DNA of 64,000 nt. It comes from Stercorarius parasiticus. Its lineage: Eukaryota > Chordata > Aves > Charadriiformes > Stercorariidae. Below, piece after piece: positions 23,501 through 35,700 of this stretch. Position 1 is the first letter of the stretch. The number at the start of each line of letters is the position of its first letter. Position numbers and translations under genes: made by a program. The notes beneath the pieces were generated by a model. That model was given only the letters and a program-made list of their open reading frames with translations. It was not told the DNA's origin and made no database searches. The stretch covers positions 186,001-250,000 of the forward strand of contig VWZL01005136.1 of assembly GCA_013396915.1 (NCBI GenBank), written 5' to 3'.

Positions 23501-26302
23501 GAAAATTAAACAGAAAGATAATCTATATAACAATTACAAGAAACAAGAGCAAAAGACGTGAGTTTATATTTCAAAAATTAAGCAAAACCACACACCAAAA
23601 TACTTCTACTGTTATTTGGAAAGTGGATTGATATTTTATAAGTGCTGAAAAGGAAAGATTGCTCATCTTGGGAGAGTTTTCCACTTTGATTTTTATATGT
23701 CTTGGGTGTTAAGAACTTGAGAAACTAGAAGCCTCAGGCCACTCAACAATATTGCTAGTAACCAGCTAAAATGTGCTTACACATACCTGTTTGTGGAGCA
23801 CCCACTACTACAGACTGGTTTGAGTGGGGTCCCACTGGTGACAAGTTGTGTGTATCTTGTCATTTTGTTTTTTTAAAAATTTTGTGCCAGAAGCTATCCT
23901 TGTATATAACCGGAGGAAGACAAAGCTGTATTAATTCATAAACATGGATGAAACTCCCTGGTATTTCTTTATAATAAAGTGTAGACAGGTTGTTTTTAAT
24001 TGCAAAAGACTCAAGGACTTTGGAGACAGATTGAACAGTGAGCCAAGGAAACATTGCACAGCATTTGCCTGCAATCCCACGGGAACGCTGGAGGGCCTGG
24101 ATGGATAGCCACGAGACAGACACAAGTCAGTGGGACAGACTCTGACTTGAGAAGACGGATAGCAGGTGCTATGTATGGATGCACGCTAGTGCAGGAAACT
24201 ATTTTAATAATTAATGATGGCCATAAAGCACAATGTGGCCCTATTACAGCACAGAAAAAAGTAATTATGTAGGCTCTGCTGCAGAATATTGATTGACTGA
24301 CTTGATACATAGTTTGGGCTTTATCCTTTGAGAAGTGTTTTATGTGGCTGTATTTAAAAACAAAGAGTTATGTTTGTGCTTTTGGCCACTGTGGAATTTA
24401 GAAATTATACGACTTTCCAAAGCCATTAAAAATCCAGTATTGCTAGAGATTTAAAACTAAAACGGAGTATAAGAAGGTGCAAAGACCCCAAAAACCTGAT
24501 GTTTACCGAAAATGCCAGACAGGATGTAGGGTCATTCCTTAACTTTGCCCCTGGTTGTAACTGCGTGGTCTATATACCCTTCGTTTCTTCCCCTGGCCAA
24601 GTCCTGTTAGCTGAGAAACGTTTTTGAATTTTGGATAAAAAATTTCTGTGACGTGCCAGTTTTTCCCTCCTCTGTGTTATTTGCAAGCATGCTTCTCAAT
24701 AGCTATGAGTATACATTATTTTTTTTCCTTATGGGAACAGTCTAGAAATTAGCTTTGGAGCCCATGGAATAGTGAGTGCAGATCATTATCTATATAAGTC
24801 TCATTTAGTTTAACTGAGCTCCATTTAAACTTAAATATGTTGTCTTGAAAATTGTTTTCCGGAACTGTCCTCGGAGTATCTTGGAAAGGATTCCATGCTT
24901 GAAAAAAATCAGTTCAGTGTTCCTAAAGCTCTGCCTATGGGAAGCTAACATGGTCTCTAATCATTTTCCTGGGCATTTCCCTGCTACTTTTTATACAGTT
25001 TTAAGGAGCTCCTTTTGTTAAGAGCATCTCAGCACTCATAATGATCGAGTAATACTCTGGTTTGTTTGCTTCAAACTGGAGCAGAGTTAAAGCACCGTCT
25101 GCTTCAAGGAACTAGCTGGTTTTGCTTCCTCTTTGAATAAAGAGAGAGAATAAACGTTATTCTGCTTAGGAAGCATATACACTGTAGTCTTCACTGTGTG
25201 CACAATTTGTGAAGACATACCTGAGCTAACATTAACCTAAGCAGCCTCGATGCTGCTAGCATACCACTGAGTCTTGGCTGCAAATGCCCAAGACAGAGAG
25301 GCTGTGACTTAATATCGTGCTGACCTCCATGTTATAGTGAGCACACCTCACTGAGCTCTCTGAGGGATGACTCCTATTGTCCCCAGGAGACGCTGTCATG
25401 GCCACTCGAGATGCCATTCATGCTTTGTGTTGAGGGTTTAAATGAAGCTTCAGGATGTAGTTCCAAAGCTGTCTTCCACTCCTGCTGGAGCCTGCAGTGC
25501 TTGTATCTTCAAGCAGCCGAATATAACCAGCCCAATCTCTCTTTACCAGTACAGGAGCAAACTGTTTGTAACAGGAACATGTCATGACACGACAGAAAGA
25601 AAATGAAAAGAAAGAAAGGAGCTGGGTGAAAGTGAGTCTGTTGCGTGGATGGCACCAGAGGCTTTTCTTTTAATGATGCAAATGCTCCCCAGGGATTGTG
25701 CTGGGGACCTCTTAGAATGTAGCATGGTGCCTCACTCCTACCCACTTTTTGCATGGAAAACAAAGTATGAGATGAAGAATAGAATTCGGTCAATGTGTGG
25801 TCAGCCCTAGTCCCACCATGAGACAACCAAGGCATACGAGTGGCCCCTGAAAACTGGGAAGCAGATTTTTGTCTAGTAATATAGACTAAGTTAGTCATAT
25901 AGAACATAGCTATGGACTCCTTTGGTTTCTTTTGTAATTAATGTTGAGAAATAGGCAGATTTGATGAGCTTGTCTGAACTACTCTTTTGGAGGTGCCTGT
26001 CTCTCTCACTGAATATGAAAGGAGTTTGGGCAACTGAACTCTCATCATAGGTACCAAAGTTAGGTAGGATGATCTGGGGCCCTGATCTGTAGGGCCTGAG
26101 CAAGTGCTCTACCCTTTGACAATTTCAGGAGTCTTAAAGTGATACAGAAAGCCTAGATCCCAGGAAAGATCCCATCATACATGAGAATTAGGAAGAATGG
26201 TTCACTCATTAGTTTTCTAACAGAAGAAAAAAGGGAAACAGATGCAGTCCTCACTGAAATTGTATATAAATTGTATTTTCCAAAAACTAACTAAATAAAT
26301 TG
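20525..26302. other. Non-coding sequence, no gene seen
   Basis: No gene or RNA was recognised. The longest frames (20582-20995 plus, 137 codons; 25509-25907 minus, 132 codons) have no known domain, and the first is overlapped by an opposite-strand frame. A 24-bp tandem repeat at 21395-21466 is listed separately. The stretch at about 24190-24275 has an unusual density of homeodomain-type sites. Confidence 0.65.
21395..21466. repeat. Three imperfect copies of a 24-bp tandem repeat
   Basis: Copies start at 21395, 21419 and 21443, each opening with CTGAG. The first two share CTGAG(C/T)TTTTGAAATAT before diverging. The third keeps the CTGAG start and a GAAAAT core. The constant 24-bp step argues for an old tandem duplication rather than chance. 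Confidence 0.6.
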
Positions 26303-26650
26303 ATGATCAGAGGGCTGGCGCACCTCTCCTATGAAGACAGGCCAAGGGAGTTGAGGTTGTTTAGCCTGGAGAAGAGAAGACTCTGGAGAGACCTTATAGC
26401 AGCCTTTCAGTACTTAAAAGAGGCCTACTGGAAAGATGGGGAGGGAATCCTTATCAGGGAGTGGAGTGATAGGACGAGGGGTAATGGTTTTAAACTGGAA
26501 GAGGGTAGATTTAGTTTAGATATTAGGAAGAAATTCTTTACAGTGAGGGTGGTGAGGCACTGGAACAGGTTGCCCAGGGAAGTTGTGGATGCCCCATCCC
26601 TGGAAGTGTTCAAGGCCAGGCTGGATGGGGCTTTGAGCAGCCTGGTCTAG
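26300..26650 (+). pseudogene. C-terminal remnant of CR1 ORF2 (reverse transcriptase protein)
   Basis: The frame encodes the last ~116 residues of the CR1 endonuclease/reverse-transcriptase protein, downstream of the polymerase core. Characteristic blocks are LFSLEKRRL (about residues 20-28), SDRTRGNGFKL (about 56-66), DIRKKFFTVRVVRHWNRLPREVV (about 74-96) and FKARLDGAL near the end. A TAG stop at 26648-26650 matches the usual position, followed by about 80 bp of 3' UTR. There is no frameshift or internal stop. The first codon (TTG at 26300) lies outside CR1 and is not a real start, since homology begins at about 26303. The catalytic domains are absent, so it is a dead fragment that cannot move itself. 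Confidence 0.85.
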
Positions 26651-26731
26651 TGGGAGGTGTCCCTGCCCATGGCAGGGGGGTTGGAACTAGGTGATCTTCC
26701 AACCCAAACCATCCTATGAAATACTATTCTA
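26303..26731 (+). mobile_element. 5'-truncated CR1 LINE, 3' end
   Basis: This is a truncated copy of CR1, the dominant non-LTR retrotransposon of birds, which spreads by target-primed reverse transcription. The sequence follows the CR1 3' end closely: the block around 'cacctctcctatga', the 'gataggacgaggggtaatgg' block, the 'cactggaacaggttgccc' block, and a tail of 'ccaacccaaaccat' followed by a degraded ATTCTATG-type repeat (atcctatg...ctattct). CR1 copies normally lack long target duplications and poly-A tails, and neither is seen here. About 430 bp remain, so most of ORF2 and all of ORF1 are missing. It is clearly younger than the CR1 fragment at 7125-7270. The subfamily cannot be assigned by eye. 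Confidence 0.9.
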
Positions 26732-29700
26732 ACTTGCTGGTGGTGTGCTGCTATGCAATCTTTTGTGTTATAAAGCTTTTGCCAGAGGGGACAGGAAATT
26801 AATTAACTCTAACATGTGAGTGTTGGTAATTGTATTTGCTAATATGAATTTGAAACGAAATGTGCTGCAAAGAATGTTTCAGTTATGGGAAAGATCAATC
26901 CACTCTTGAGGCCCCCATCCTTGTTAAGAAGTTGCTTCCCTGCGAATAGCATTTCACTGATCCTTTAAAAATCCAGAGGCTTATATTTTAAAAACATTGA
27001 TGCTGCTGCAGGCAAGGTGACTGCAGCCATTATTTCCTCTTTATGTCAGGGGAGGATCTAGCATCAAAAACCCAGAGGATTCCTAAACTGCTTCACCAAT
27101 GTCTTAGAAAGTCCTTATTGCATTCACAGGAGGAAAATCACTAAAGTGGGAAACTTCCCCTTCATTAATCTGTCAGATGAATTGGAAAATCAAAGCAATT
27201 GTAAATGAGAAATATTGCCTAGTTTTCTTATTTTTTTGAAATGCTTTACACCCTGCATGCTTGATTCTCGTTTCATACATTCTTCCTGGTAGCCATGAAG
27301 AATAAGCCAGGAGACTGCTAAACTGCGATCATGCAACTTTATGGTTTCTTTCTTAGTCATCTGACGTTTTATGTGGTATCAAAGATGTTTATAAAATGGA
27401 TGTCTAGCCTTTCTGAATCAGAGCCAGCCTTTTCAAACCAAACAGATGTGCTATTAGTACTAACCATAATTATTAAATAGCAATTGCATTGCCTTAAGCT
27501 TTAATAATGTTTAAAATACAAATTGTCAGGAAAACTACCAACAACAAAGAATACTCCTCACATAGTGAAACATTCTTTAAAGCTGAAGTTACAATACAGA
27601 AAACCGTATCTCCAGCTGATCCTCACTTAGGGAAGTAAAAAATGCACAGCTGTTTTTCTGCTAATTTGCCCTAGTTCATTTGAGCTGAAACAATGGAAAA
27701 GGTCACTCAGGTGAATTCAGGACCTGTCACCTGTGTTAACAGTTTTAAAGCAATTCTTGAGAGAAAACCTCATCAGGGATGTGGAGGAAAATAGAAATGA
27801 GCATGAACTGCAACATGTGTTTCTCAGAGACAGACTATTGCTCACTGCTGCTGCTGTTTGTCTGAGAACAGACAGTACCATGTGGGAAAATTACTAAAGA
27901 TGGAGAAGTTGGGTCAAGAATAAAAATTCTTCCTTTGCAAAGAAGAATGTGTTTCATTCAGAGCAACTCCAGTTCAGTAAACTTTTGCTGAATTTAGAGG
28001 GGAATACTGGACAGCTCTGCTGACGTTCTTGGTGGATCTGGCTGGATCTGGAAGAACTGGAGAACTGGAGTTTCCCAGTCCTGTGGCTCTGGGAGCAGTT
28101 CATGTGGCAGGAGAATGCAGGGACTGAAGATCCCATACATGTGTGGGAACTGCTCATTTACTCTGTTTCTTATCAGATTCTTAGCTTTTGCAGGTGGTGG
28201 TGAAACTGACTGCCAAAATGTTATGTTTGCTGTTTCACATTGCCGGCTTTAACAGATTTTAAGCGTTTGCTTCCAGAACTGCAGTGAGAGACTTGGGTAA
28301 TGAGGATATACCCCCATCACCAGTTCTGTTTTGATTCATTCTTCTTTTCCCCTGTCTCCCTACAGCCTTTATTACTTGCTGAAGGCAATGTCTTTCTTTC
28401 CTGCCCTTCATCTTCTCTTCCAGCTGCTTACAGTCATGACCTCCCTTTCCCCTTCCTCAGAGGCTCCTCTGGCTGCTGGGCATTGGTGATAGGGGTTATA
28501 AGTGCCTGGAGAAAGCTGGAAGAGCCATGGAGCAGGGAAGGGGCAGATGGCTGTAGTAGTGAAGGCAGCAGCAGGTGCTTTGCAGTGATTCTCCCTGTGG
28601 TGCAGAACCCCTCCTCCTGTGGTAGAGGAACCTCTTGCCATGGCTGAAGCTGCATCCTTTTGTCAAGAAATAAACACAAGCTACAAGGCCTGTCTCTCAC
28701 TCACAGCTTTGCTGCCCAGCTTGTCATAGCGTGCCACCTCGCAGAAGGGAGTTTTACAGATTAATTCAGAGCACTGGCAGTAGGCTGCATCCTGACCCCT
28801 CTTCATCACTAGAGACATATCTCTATGGGCAGATGAGAACAAGCTTAAGCATTTTCTTACTGCTCTAGTCCACGAGCTATGTAGTTTTATGACCATGTGC
28901 TGTGCCCAAGCAAATGTTTACTGGCCTGTTGACAGCATGGTCTGTAGGCAGAGTGAATTTGGGTTTGTCTGCCATCTTTCTTTGTAGAATGCTCAATTAT
29001 AGTCACATTCATTTTCCTTCTAATTTAGCTAAGAGGGTAAAGAGGAAAGCAATAGGAACTGCCGGACCCCTGTCTATGTGAAGAATCTTTTTGGCATTAA
29101 CACCAGTGCAGCTCAAGCGAAAGATTAAGTCTAAGTGTTTGAGAAGGTATGGTCAGGGTCAGAGAGATGGGAGTGTTCATCACTCATAATGTGATGTATT
29201 GAGAGGAGATAGAAATACTGTATTCCACACAACAATTTTGCCTGATACATGAAAGGGTTCTGTTCCAACATGGGGGAAACAGAACATCTCTGCACAAAAT
29301 GAAGTGCCTGGAGAGCAGGGGTTCACATAAAACAGAGCTCTGTGTCTGTCCATGCCCACAAGTAAGAATCTTCACAGACCGGTGTGTCAAGAATGATGTT
29401 AGCAAGACAAACTACAACTTGCCTTCACATGTGTAATGTCTTAAAGTGTTGTCAGACTTATTTCTAGCTTGGAAGAATAGATGTGATTTAGTATCTTCCA
29501 TGGGGGTGAGCTACCAAGTGTAATGGATGCCTTGAGAGTACTGCTTCCCTGTGTAACAAGTGGTACACCAGCCCCAGTATTGATTATCTTAGGCAGAGCT
29601 TTCTGAGCAAGCAAAAATGCAGAAGATGTTACATTAACAGTATATCTAAAATTCAATGACATTTAACAACTGTTGTCATGATCACAAGTCTTTGGTTGTT

Positions 29701-32700
29701 ATTTATGTCTGTCTTGCTAGTGTCTTAGATTTTCTTGCTTTGATTAATTAGGATTTGTCAGAATGTTAAAGGTGAAGTTGCCTACTGTTTGTACTCCTCG
29801 CAACCCTACTGGATTATCTTGTCACATACATCTTCTTCCCCACCCTCCCCAACAGCCTGAGACAGTTCACCAGGTTTGGAGTGAGGCTACTTAACAAAGT
29901 ACGTTTCTCATGTTGATACTGCCCTGAGAGCGGGACCATGGAAACATGAGTGTGTGTGGCTATTGGTAGCAATTAATTAGTAATCTATACCCAATTTGAA
30001 GCTCAGTTTAATGTGTCCAGCATTACTTTCCCCACAGTGTTACCTAAACTTCTTCAAAGAAATCCCAAATGAGTAGGTAGGTTTCAGCAGAATATATCTG
30101 GGACACAGCTGGACCTGACCTCCAGGCTTGAGTTGAACAGGCTTTCTGTTTAGAGTAAATGATGAGTGCTTTGTGCCTCCTAGAAGACCAAACTCATTCT
30201 CTTTTAGTGAAACTTTCCCACCTCATCTGCATTACTAAACATTCATTGAATGTGGAATGAACTCAGCTGTGCTGCTTTCTGTAGTGAGCACCCTAAAAAC
30301 TGAGCTAAGGAATTTAGCTTGCTGTCTTGAGACCATATTTTTAGAGTAAGTGAAACAGTGTTGATGATAGAAGAGACTGACAAACCCCACTGCAAAGACC
30401 CTGTAGCTGGGAGCAAGGATCATTCAACGCACGTAGGGGACACCAGACTGGTAGTCCTTCCCCCATTACAGTTTCATTATTTGTGTAGCTTCAACAAAAG
30501 GGACCAAGACTGCCATATAAGTTGCTTTGTTTCAGAGGAGAGATTTCTGTGTTTTTATAAAAGGAAGTGATTCCAATCATTTTGATGAATAATCTAGTTT
30601 TCTAATTTCTTTTCAAATTCAAACAATTACCTGAAACAAAATGTACAATATGTCCTGGTCTTGGACATATTCCTTCTAATTTTTCTGTCCAGAAGGCAGT
30701 GTCTGTACTTACTGGCAGGTCTGTGAACTGATGTATGTGCTAGAAAGTGGTTCAAGTGACAGCCTAAACACGACTGTCTTGATGTAAAGTTTCACTGTGT
30801 CATGCTGTACAGTATTGAGATCCTGAATCCATTTACAGATTTTGTGTAGCTGTAGTACCTAAATGTTCTAGTAGCTTTACATAGTTCCCAAATAAATGTA
30901 GATTTTAAAACTCATATTAGTGCACATGTAGTTAGTGCAGATTTTTTTTTAACCAAAAAACTGTCAGGAGAAGGAATCAACATTTCTTTCTAATATTGTT
31001 TGTAGAGGAGCTACCAATTTTTTTCTAGTTTAAACCAAACCTGACCAAGTTCTGGTCAGACTTCGAGCCCAGTAATTTTTCTACAGCAATCTACCATTGC
31101 ACCTGAAAATATTAAACTAATCTCTGATATCTATCCTAGAAAATTCCTCAGGGGAAAGATCCTTTGTGTCTCCATGAGAAATAAAAATATGAACTAGCCA
31201 GGTTCCCTCCATCTGGAAATGATCCAAAGTTCCTAAGGATTAAGCATTGTAGGGCAAACTTTTGCAAAGGTTGCTGTATCCTTACTTACAATAGGCTTTC
31301 ATTCCTTATCTTGATTTTATGCAGGAACAAGTAAAGACAGTGCCAAATATATTTAGTTTTCAAATAAACTGATGGAATAGAGCTGTGCTTAGGACTTGGT
31401 TAAAGAGAGTAATTTCATCTGAACTGAGAGTGTGTCTTAGCAGAGATGACAAACTGTTACTTAGGACTTCAGTCAGAGTTATTGAAGCCAGGCTGAGCAA
31501 ATGTATTGATGAGGAAAGTTCCCTCTCAATAAATATGTAAATGTGCGTGTGTGTAGTTGAAGAAGGTGGGCACAGATAGTCTCTAAGCTCATAGATGGTT
31601 GATTTTTACAGGTAGCATTTCCAAGTCAAGCATAACGTTTTCCTTTTGGCTAGCATGCTAGAGGGTTTGTGTGCTCTGACCTTTACCTGATCTAACTTTA
31701 TGGCTGTGCATGTCCCATTGGTGTTAGTGGGAAGAAGCGCTGCTAATGGTCTCTGTCAGTGTGTTTGCGCTGGAGAGACAGCCAAGCTATCTGTAATTAA
31801 GATAGAGTAGCAGAAGCAATCTAGCTGTGGTCATAAAGAAACTCTGTGCTTTTGTGGGAATAGTGCTTCCATCAGACTGTCCTGCTGGTTTAGAAATACC
31901 TTTTACGCTTTGCTCCACCAGTGCTTCCCACCTGGTGATGCAAAGATGCTCGTTGAGACACAGACTGTGGTCTGTGAAATGACTGGAATTGCTTTATTTT
32001 CTTAACATAAGTATGCATTTCTCTACAAAGCAGTGAGAGAAAACAAAAGGAATGAATGAACACTGCAAGTTTGCTCTAATTTTTGCTTGGTTATAAAGGA
32101 GCAACTGCAACAATACAGTGAGTCGCTGTGGCACAAGATGGGCAGTGTTTTTTGAGGTTAAAAGAGGCTGAGAAACACTATTCAACTCTATGCTGTTGCA
32201 AATAGTTTGTATCATATATCCTGCCTGAAGGAAAATGTATTTTTAAGCCTGGCTGTGAGAGAGGAGGAGTGACTGATAGTGGAAAAAACCTCTTTGTACA
32301 GTTATAACAAGGAAGAGCACTCCTTGGAAAACTTTACAGAGATTTTATTTTTGCTTTAAGGACCGTACAAATCTAAATGCAGAGTGGCAGGTTGGAGTGG
32401 GAACAGTGACACGTTGTGAGCCATTTCTGGCTGTCCTTAGTCCTCTTATCATTCTCCACTGAGATGTCAGCTCCTGCGGCATTGAACTCTGATTTGGTGG
32501 AAGGGTAGCCATTCCTTTGAAGGGGAGTAGGACTTCTGCCAGTAGTTCAGAAAGGACCACAGAAAATTGCTGCCTACCTCAATCTAATTTGCTGCCAGGG
32601 CTTTTTTCCCTAGCTATTTTTCAATGGGGTGTGTGATTAGTGGGCAAACAAAGTTGACTTACATTTACAGCTTGCATCATCTCTGCTGAATACCAGGAAT

Positions 32701-35700
32701 CCCCAAGGCTCTGGCACTGCCCTCGGTGAAACAGCAGGCTTTTCTGAATGGCTTGCATTTCTCCTGCCATTAATTCTCTTTTAGCTTTTTCTGCTTGTCT
32801 GTTTCCCTTTGCTCATCTAGTAACATAAACTAACATTATTTACCTCCCTCAGGTCTTTTTGATTTTAGATTTTTCCCTGCGATTAGTCATCTGTGTCAAG
32901 AGAAAACTGAAGCAGGTTTACAGCATTGCTAGTGCAAAGGTTGCTCAAGTAAAAAAGAAAGATCTAACTTTCCAATTCACTGACAGCATTATGGAAATTT
33001 GCCTTTTGAGGAGGTTACTTAGAAGGTTTTTTGTTATATTGCTCTCTTTGCGCACCTTCTCTCTTAGTTTTAACCTGAATATGTCGTCTGGTGCTGTATC
33101 AGGTAGGTTAGTGCAAGCCGTTGCAGAATATGTTGCACGTTAAATCCAGAACACAGTGACATTTAGGCACACTTCTGTGCAGGTCCTGCAAAAGGTTAAG
33201 AGGTCTAAGCAGCTCAGTGTTTTTAATTTTGAGCCAGTGAATGGCATTTCTGTTTATTGTTTGTCTGCTGTCAAATTTAAAAGGCAGAGAGCTTTTCTTC
33301 TAAATTTAACCCTAAGTAATGAACTATGGGAGACTGAAAGATCCACCATTCCATGACGGATCAGACTGTTTTGGCATTATCTGTAATATCATAACACTGT
33401 CAGTGACTAGTAACAGAAAGGTCAAGTAGAAAAGGGGGGACGTGACTTATTTTATAGTAACTTTTAAAAGTAACTTTATGGTGACCTGTACAAAGCAATC
33501 TTGGTTCATGTCTGGAGCTTCCAGATGTTATAATAATAACAGCTTTTAGAGATAATATGATTTTTCTTCTCATTTAGTAAAATTCAAATGCATAAAATTT
33601 TCCCCTTCATCCACATCCGTGCCATTAATCTTAGAGGTTATGGGAAAGTGAAAGCACAGAAATGGTGCTAGGCTTGATGACTCCTACGTTTAGAACACAA
33701 TTAAGCCACTCACAATACACGTACCACAGCTGACAGGAAAACTTAGTCCAAATCAGGGTATTTGAGATTGTGCATGGTACCTGATAATTGGCATATATCC
33801 TTTATGATGTTAAAATGAACACAGCTCATGTTCTATAGTTTTAGGGAACAGCCTCTGCCCTTGCTGTGTTCAGGCTCTCACTCTTCTCCCTGGTGTAGCA
33901 GCAGGAGGCTGCTCTGAGCCTCTCAGCTGTCTGAGAGGTCCTGCACAGCCTGATTGCACTAAGTTTGGCCCAGATGCCATTGAGCCATGTAAACCCATGG
34001 GTATGGGTTTTTGGGTTTTTTCTTGTTTTCCTTTGTCTCCTTTTTTCTGCATATTCCTCAAGAGGAGGTGCAGTGGGTTTCCTCCATCCAGTCTTGTTAG
34101 CTTTAAAAGTCCAGAGTGGGAGGCCTTGAGAAAGCCTTTATTCAAGGTCCTGGCAATGGCAAAGTCATGGGTGGCCAGCAGTACTGTGTTCACGGTCTTA
34201 GCTGGAGGGCTAGACATGACTGTGGATGAATGATGAGAAGGATGAATGAGGAAGAGGTTCTGCAGGGCACAGGCCCTCAGTAGAACAGATATCTCTTTGT
34301 ATAAGCTTCACTATCCATCTTTTAAGCTCTTTTTTGCTATTGCATGCTTGAAGACAGCTGCCCCATCCCCATGAACTCCCTGGTGGGCTCCTAACCCTAG
34401 GAGAGTACTGTGTTGTTATTGCAAAATAAATACAATTTATTACTATTTGCATCACTTTTTAGTTCGTATGTAAAGTTTTTAATGTACTGTGCAAAACTGT
34501 CCAATTATTTCATAATCAATTGACATTGCCAGCTTTCTTGCCTTAAACTGAGGAGCCTACGCAACATAATTTCAGCCTAATGAATCCCATAATATTCTGT
34601 GCCTTGACCCAAAAGTTCCTCTTACCCTACTTTGCCCTGAATTCCCATCTCCTCTGATGTCCAGAACAGAATGTCAGTTTGGAATAAAGAGATAGCACAA
34701 AATATATGGAAATTGGAGGAGGTGATGAATTCAAGGGCATGTCAACCTTCTATTTCTGTACTTACTGAAAAAGGAAGTAAGCAAGCCAAACTAAAAGTCC
34801 TTGTGTTTGAAAGGATAACACCAAAAATTGCACAGCATGTAGGGGTGGTATTGCAGCCTAGTGATGCTCAGGGCAGACAGCATTGGATGTTGTAGGAAAT
34901 AGAAAGTCCACAGAAGATGCTGGAGTTGTATCAGGCTCTACTGCTTTCTTGCTGAGGTGGGTGTGTTAGAGGATGGCAGCAGAAATTTCCTGCAAGATGG
35001 TTCTGCTTATGGCTGCAGCTGGCAATGTCGTAGTGCCAAAGATAATAAAAGATTTAATCTAGAGGATGGTTTGGCACAATAACAAATGGGTGCAAAACTG
35101 GCAAAAAGGAAAAAGATTAGCGGTGTCATTAACCATTAGTGGTGTCAGGTTCTGGAGCAACTCGCAAGGTGAGCACTGAGAAGGGGAGAGAGGATGTCAG
35201 CATTTCTGAGTGGGGTGTTCTTGCCATTTGATGGATATTCTAAGGTATTAATAACGGGGTTAGTAAGGGACAAGACTCTGAGGCAGGGGCTGGATTCCCA
35301 ACGCCTCTTCTGTGTTCTTATCTATTTTTCTGGTTCTGACCCTTTCCCAGTCAGGATGACAATAATGATCAACCTTTTCTAATTTTTAACAGGGCAAGAT
35401 ACCTGAATTACGAACCAGCCTCTGCGTCTCTGTCTTAGGCATCCAATGCTGTAACAATATAATGATAAGACACCTTAATAAGCCCCTGTTTCCTGTCTGA
35501 CTCTGAATCATGATGGTCAATTCTGTTGTTATTAATAAGTCTTGGAACAAGACCATTTCCTTTCTATATGCTTACCCAGTTTTCCTGACAGACAGGGGAA
35601 CAGGTCTAAGTGGCCAAACACGTGGCTTGTGCCTGACATTTATTGTGGTAAAATATGACATTCTGAAATTTGCCATTCAGATCTTGTAGAAATGCAAAAT

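Noticed and set aside
20285..25399. Shared 15-mer GGAGACGCTGTCATG at about 20287 and 25386
   Set aside because: One or two shared 15-mers are expected by chance in 64 kb, and the flanks do not match.
25509..25907. Minus-strand frame of 132 codons
   Set aside because: No domain, signal peptide or repeat pattern that makes sense, and the composition looks like translated non-coding DNA.
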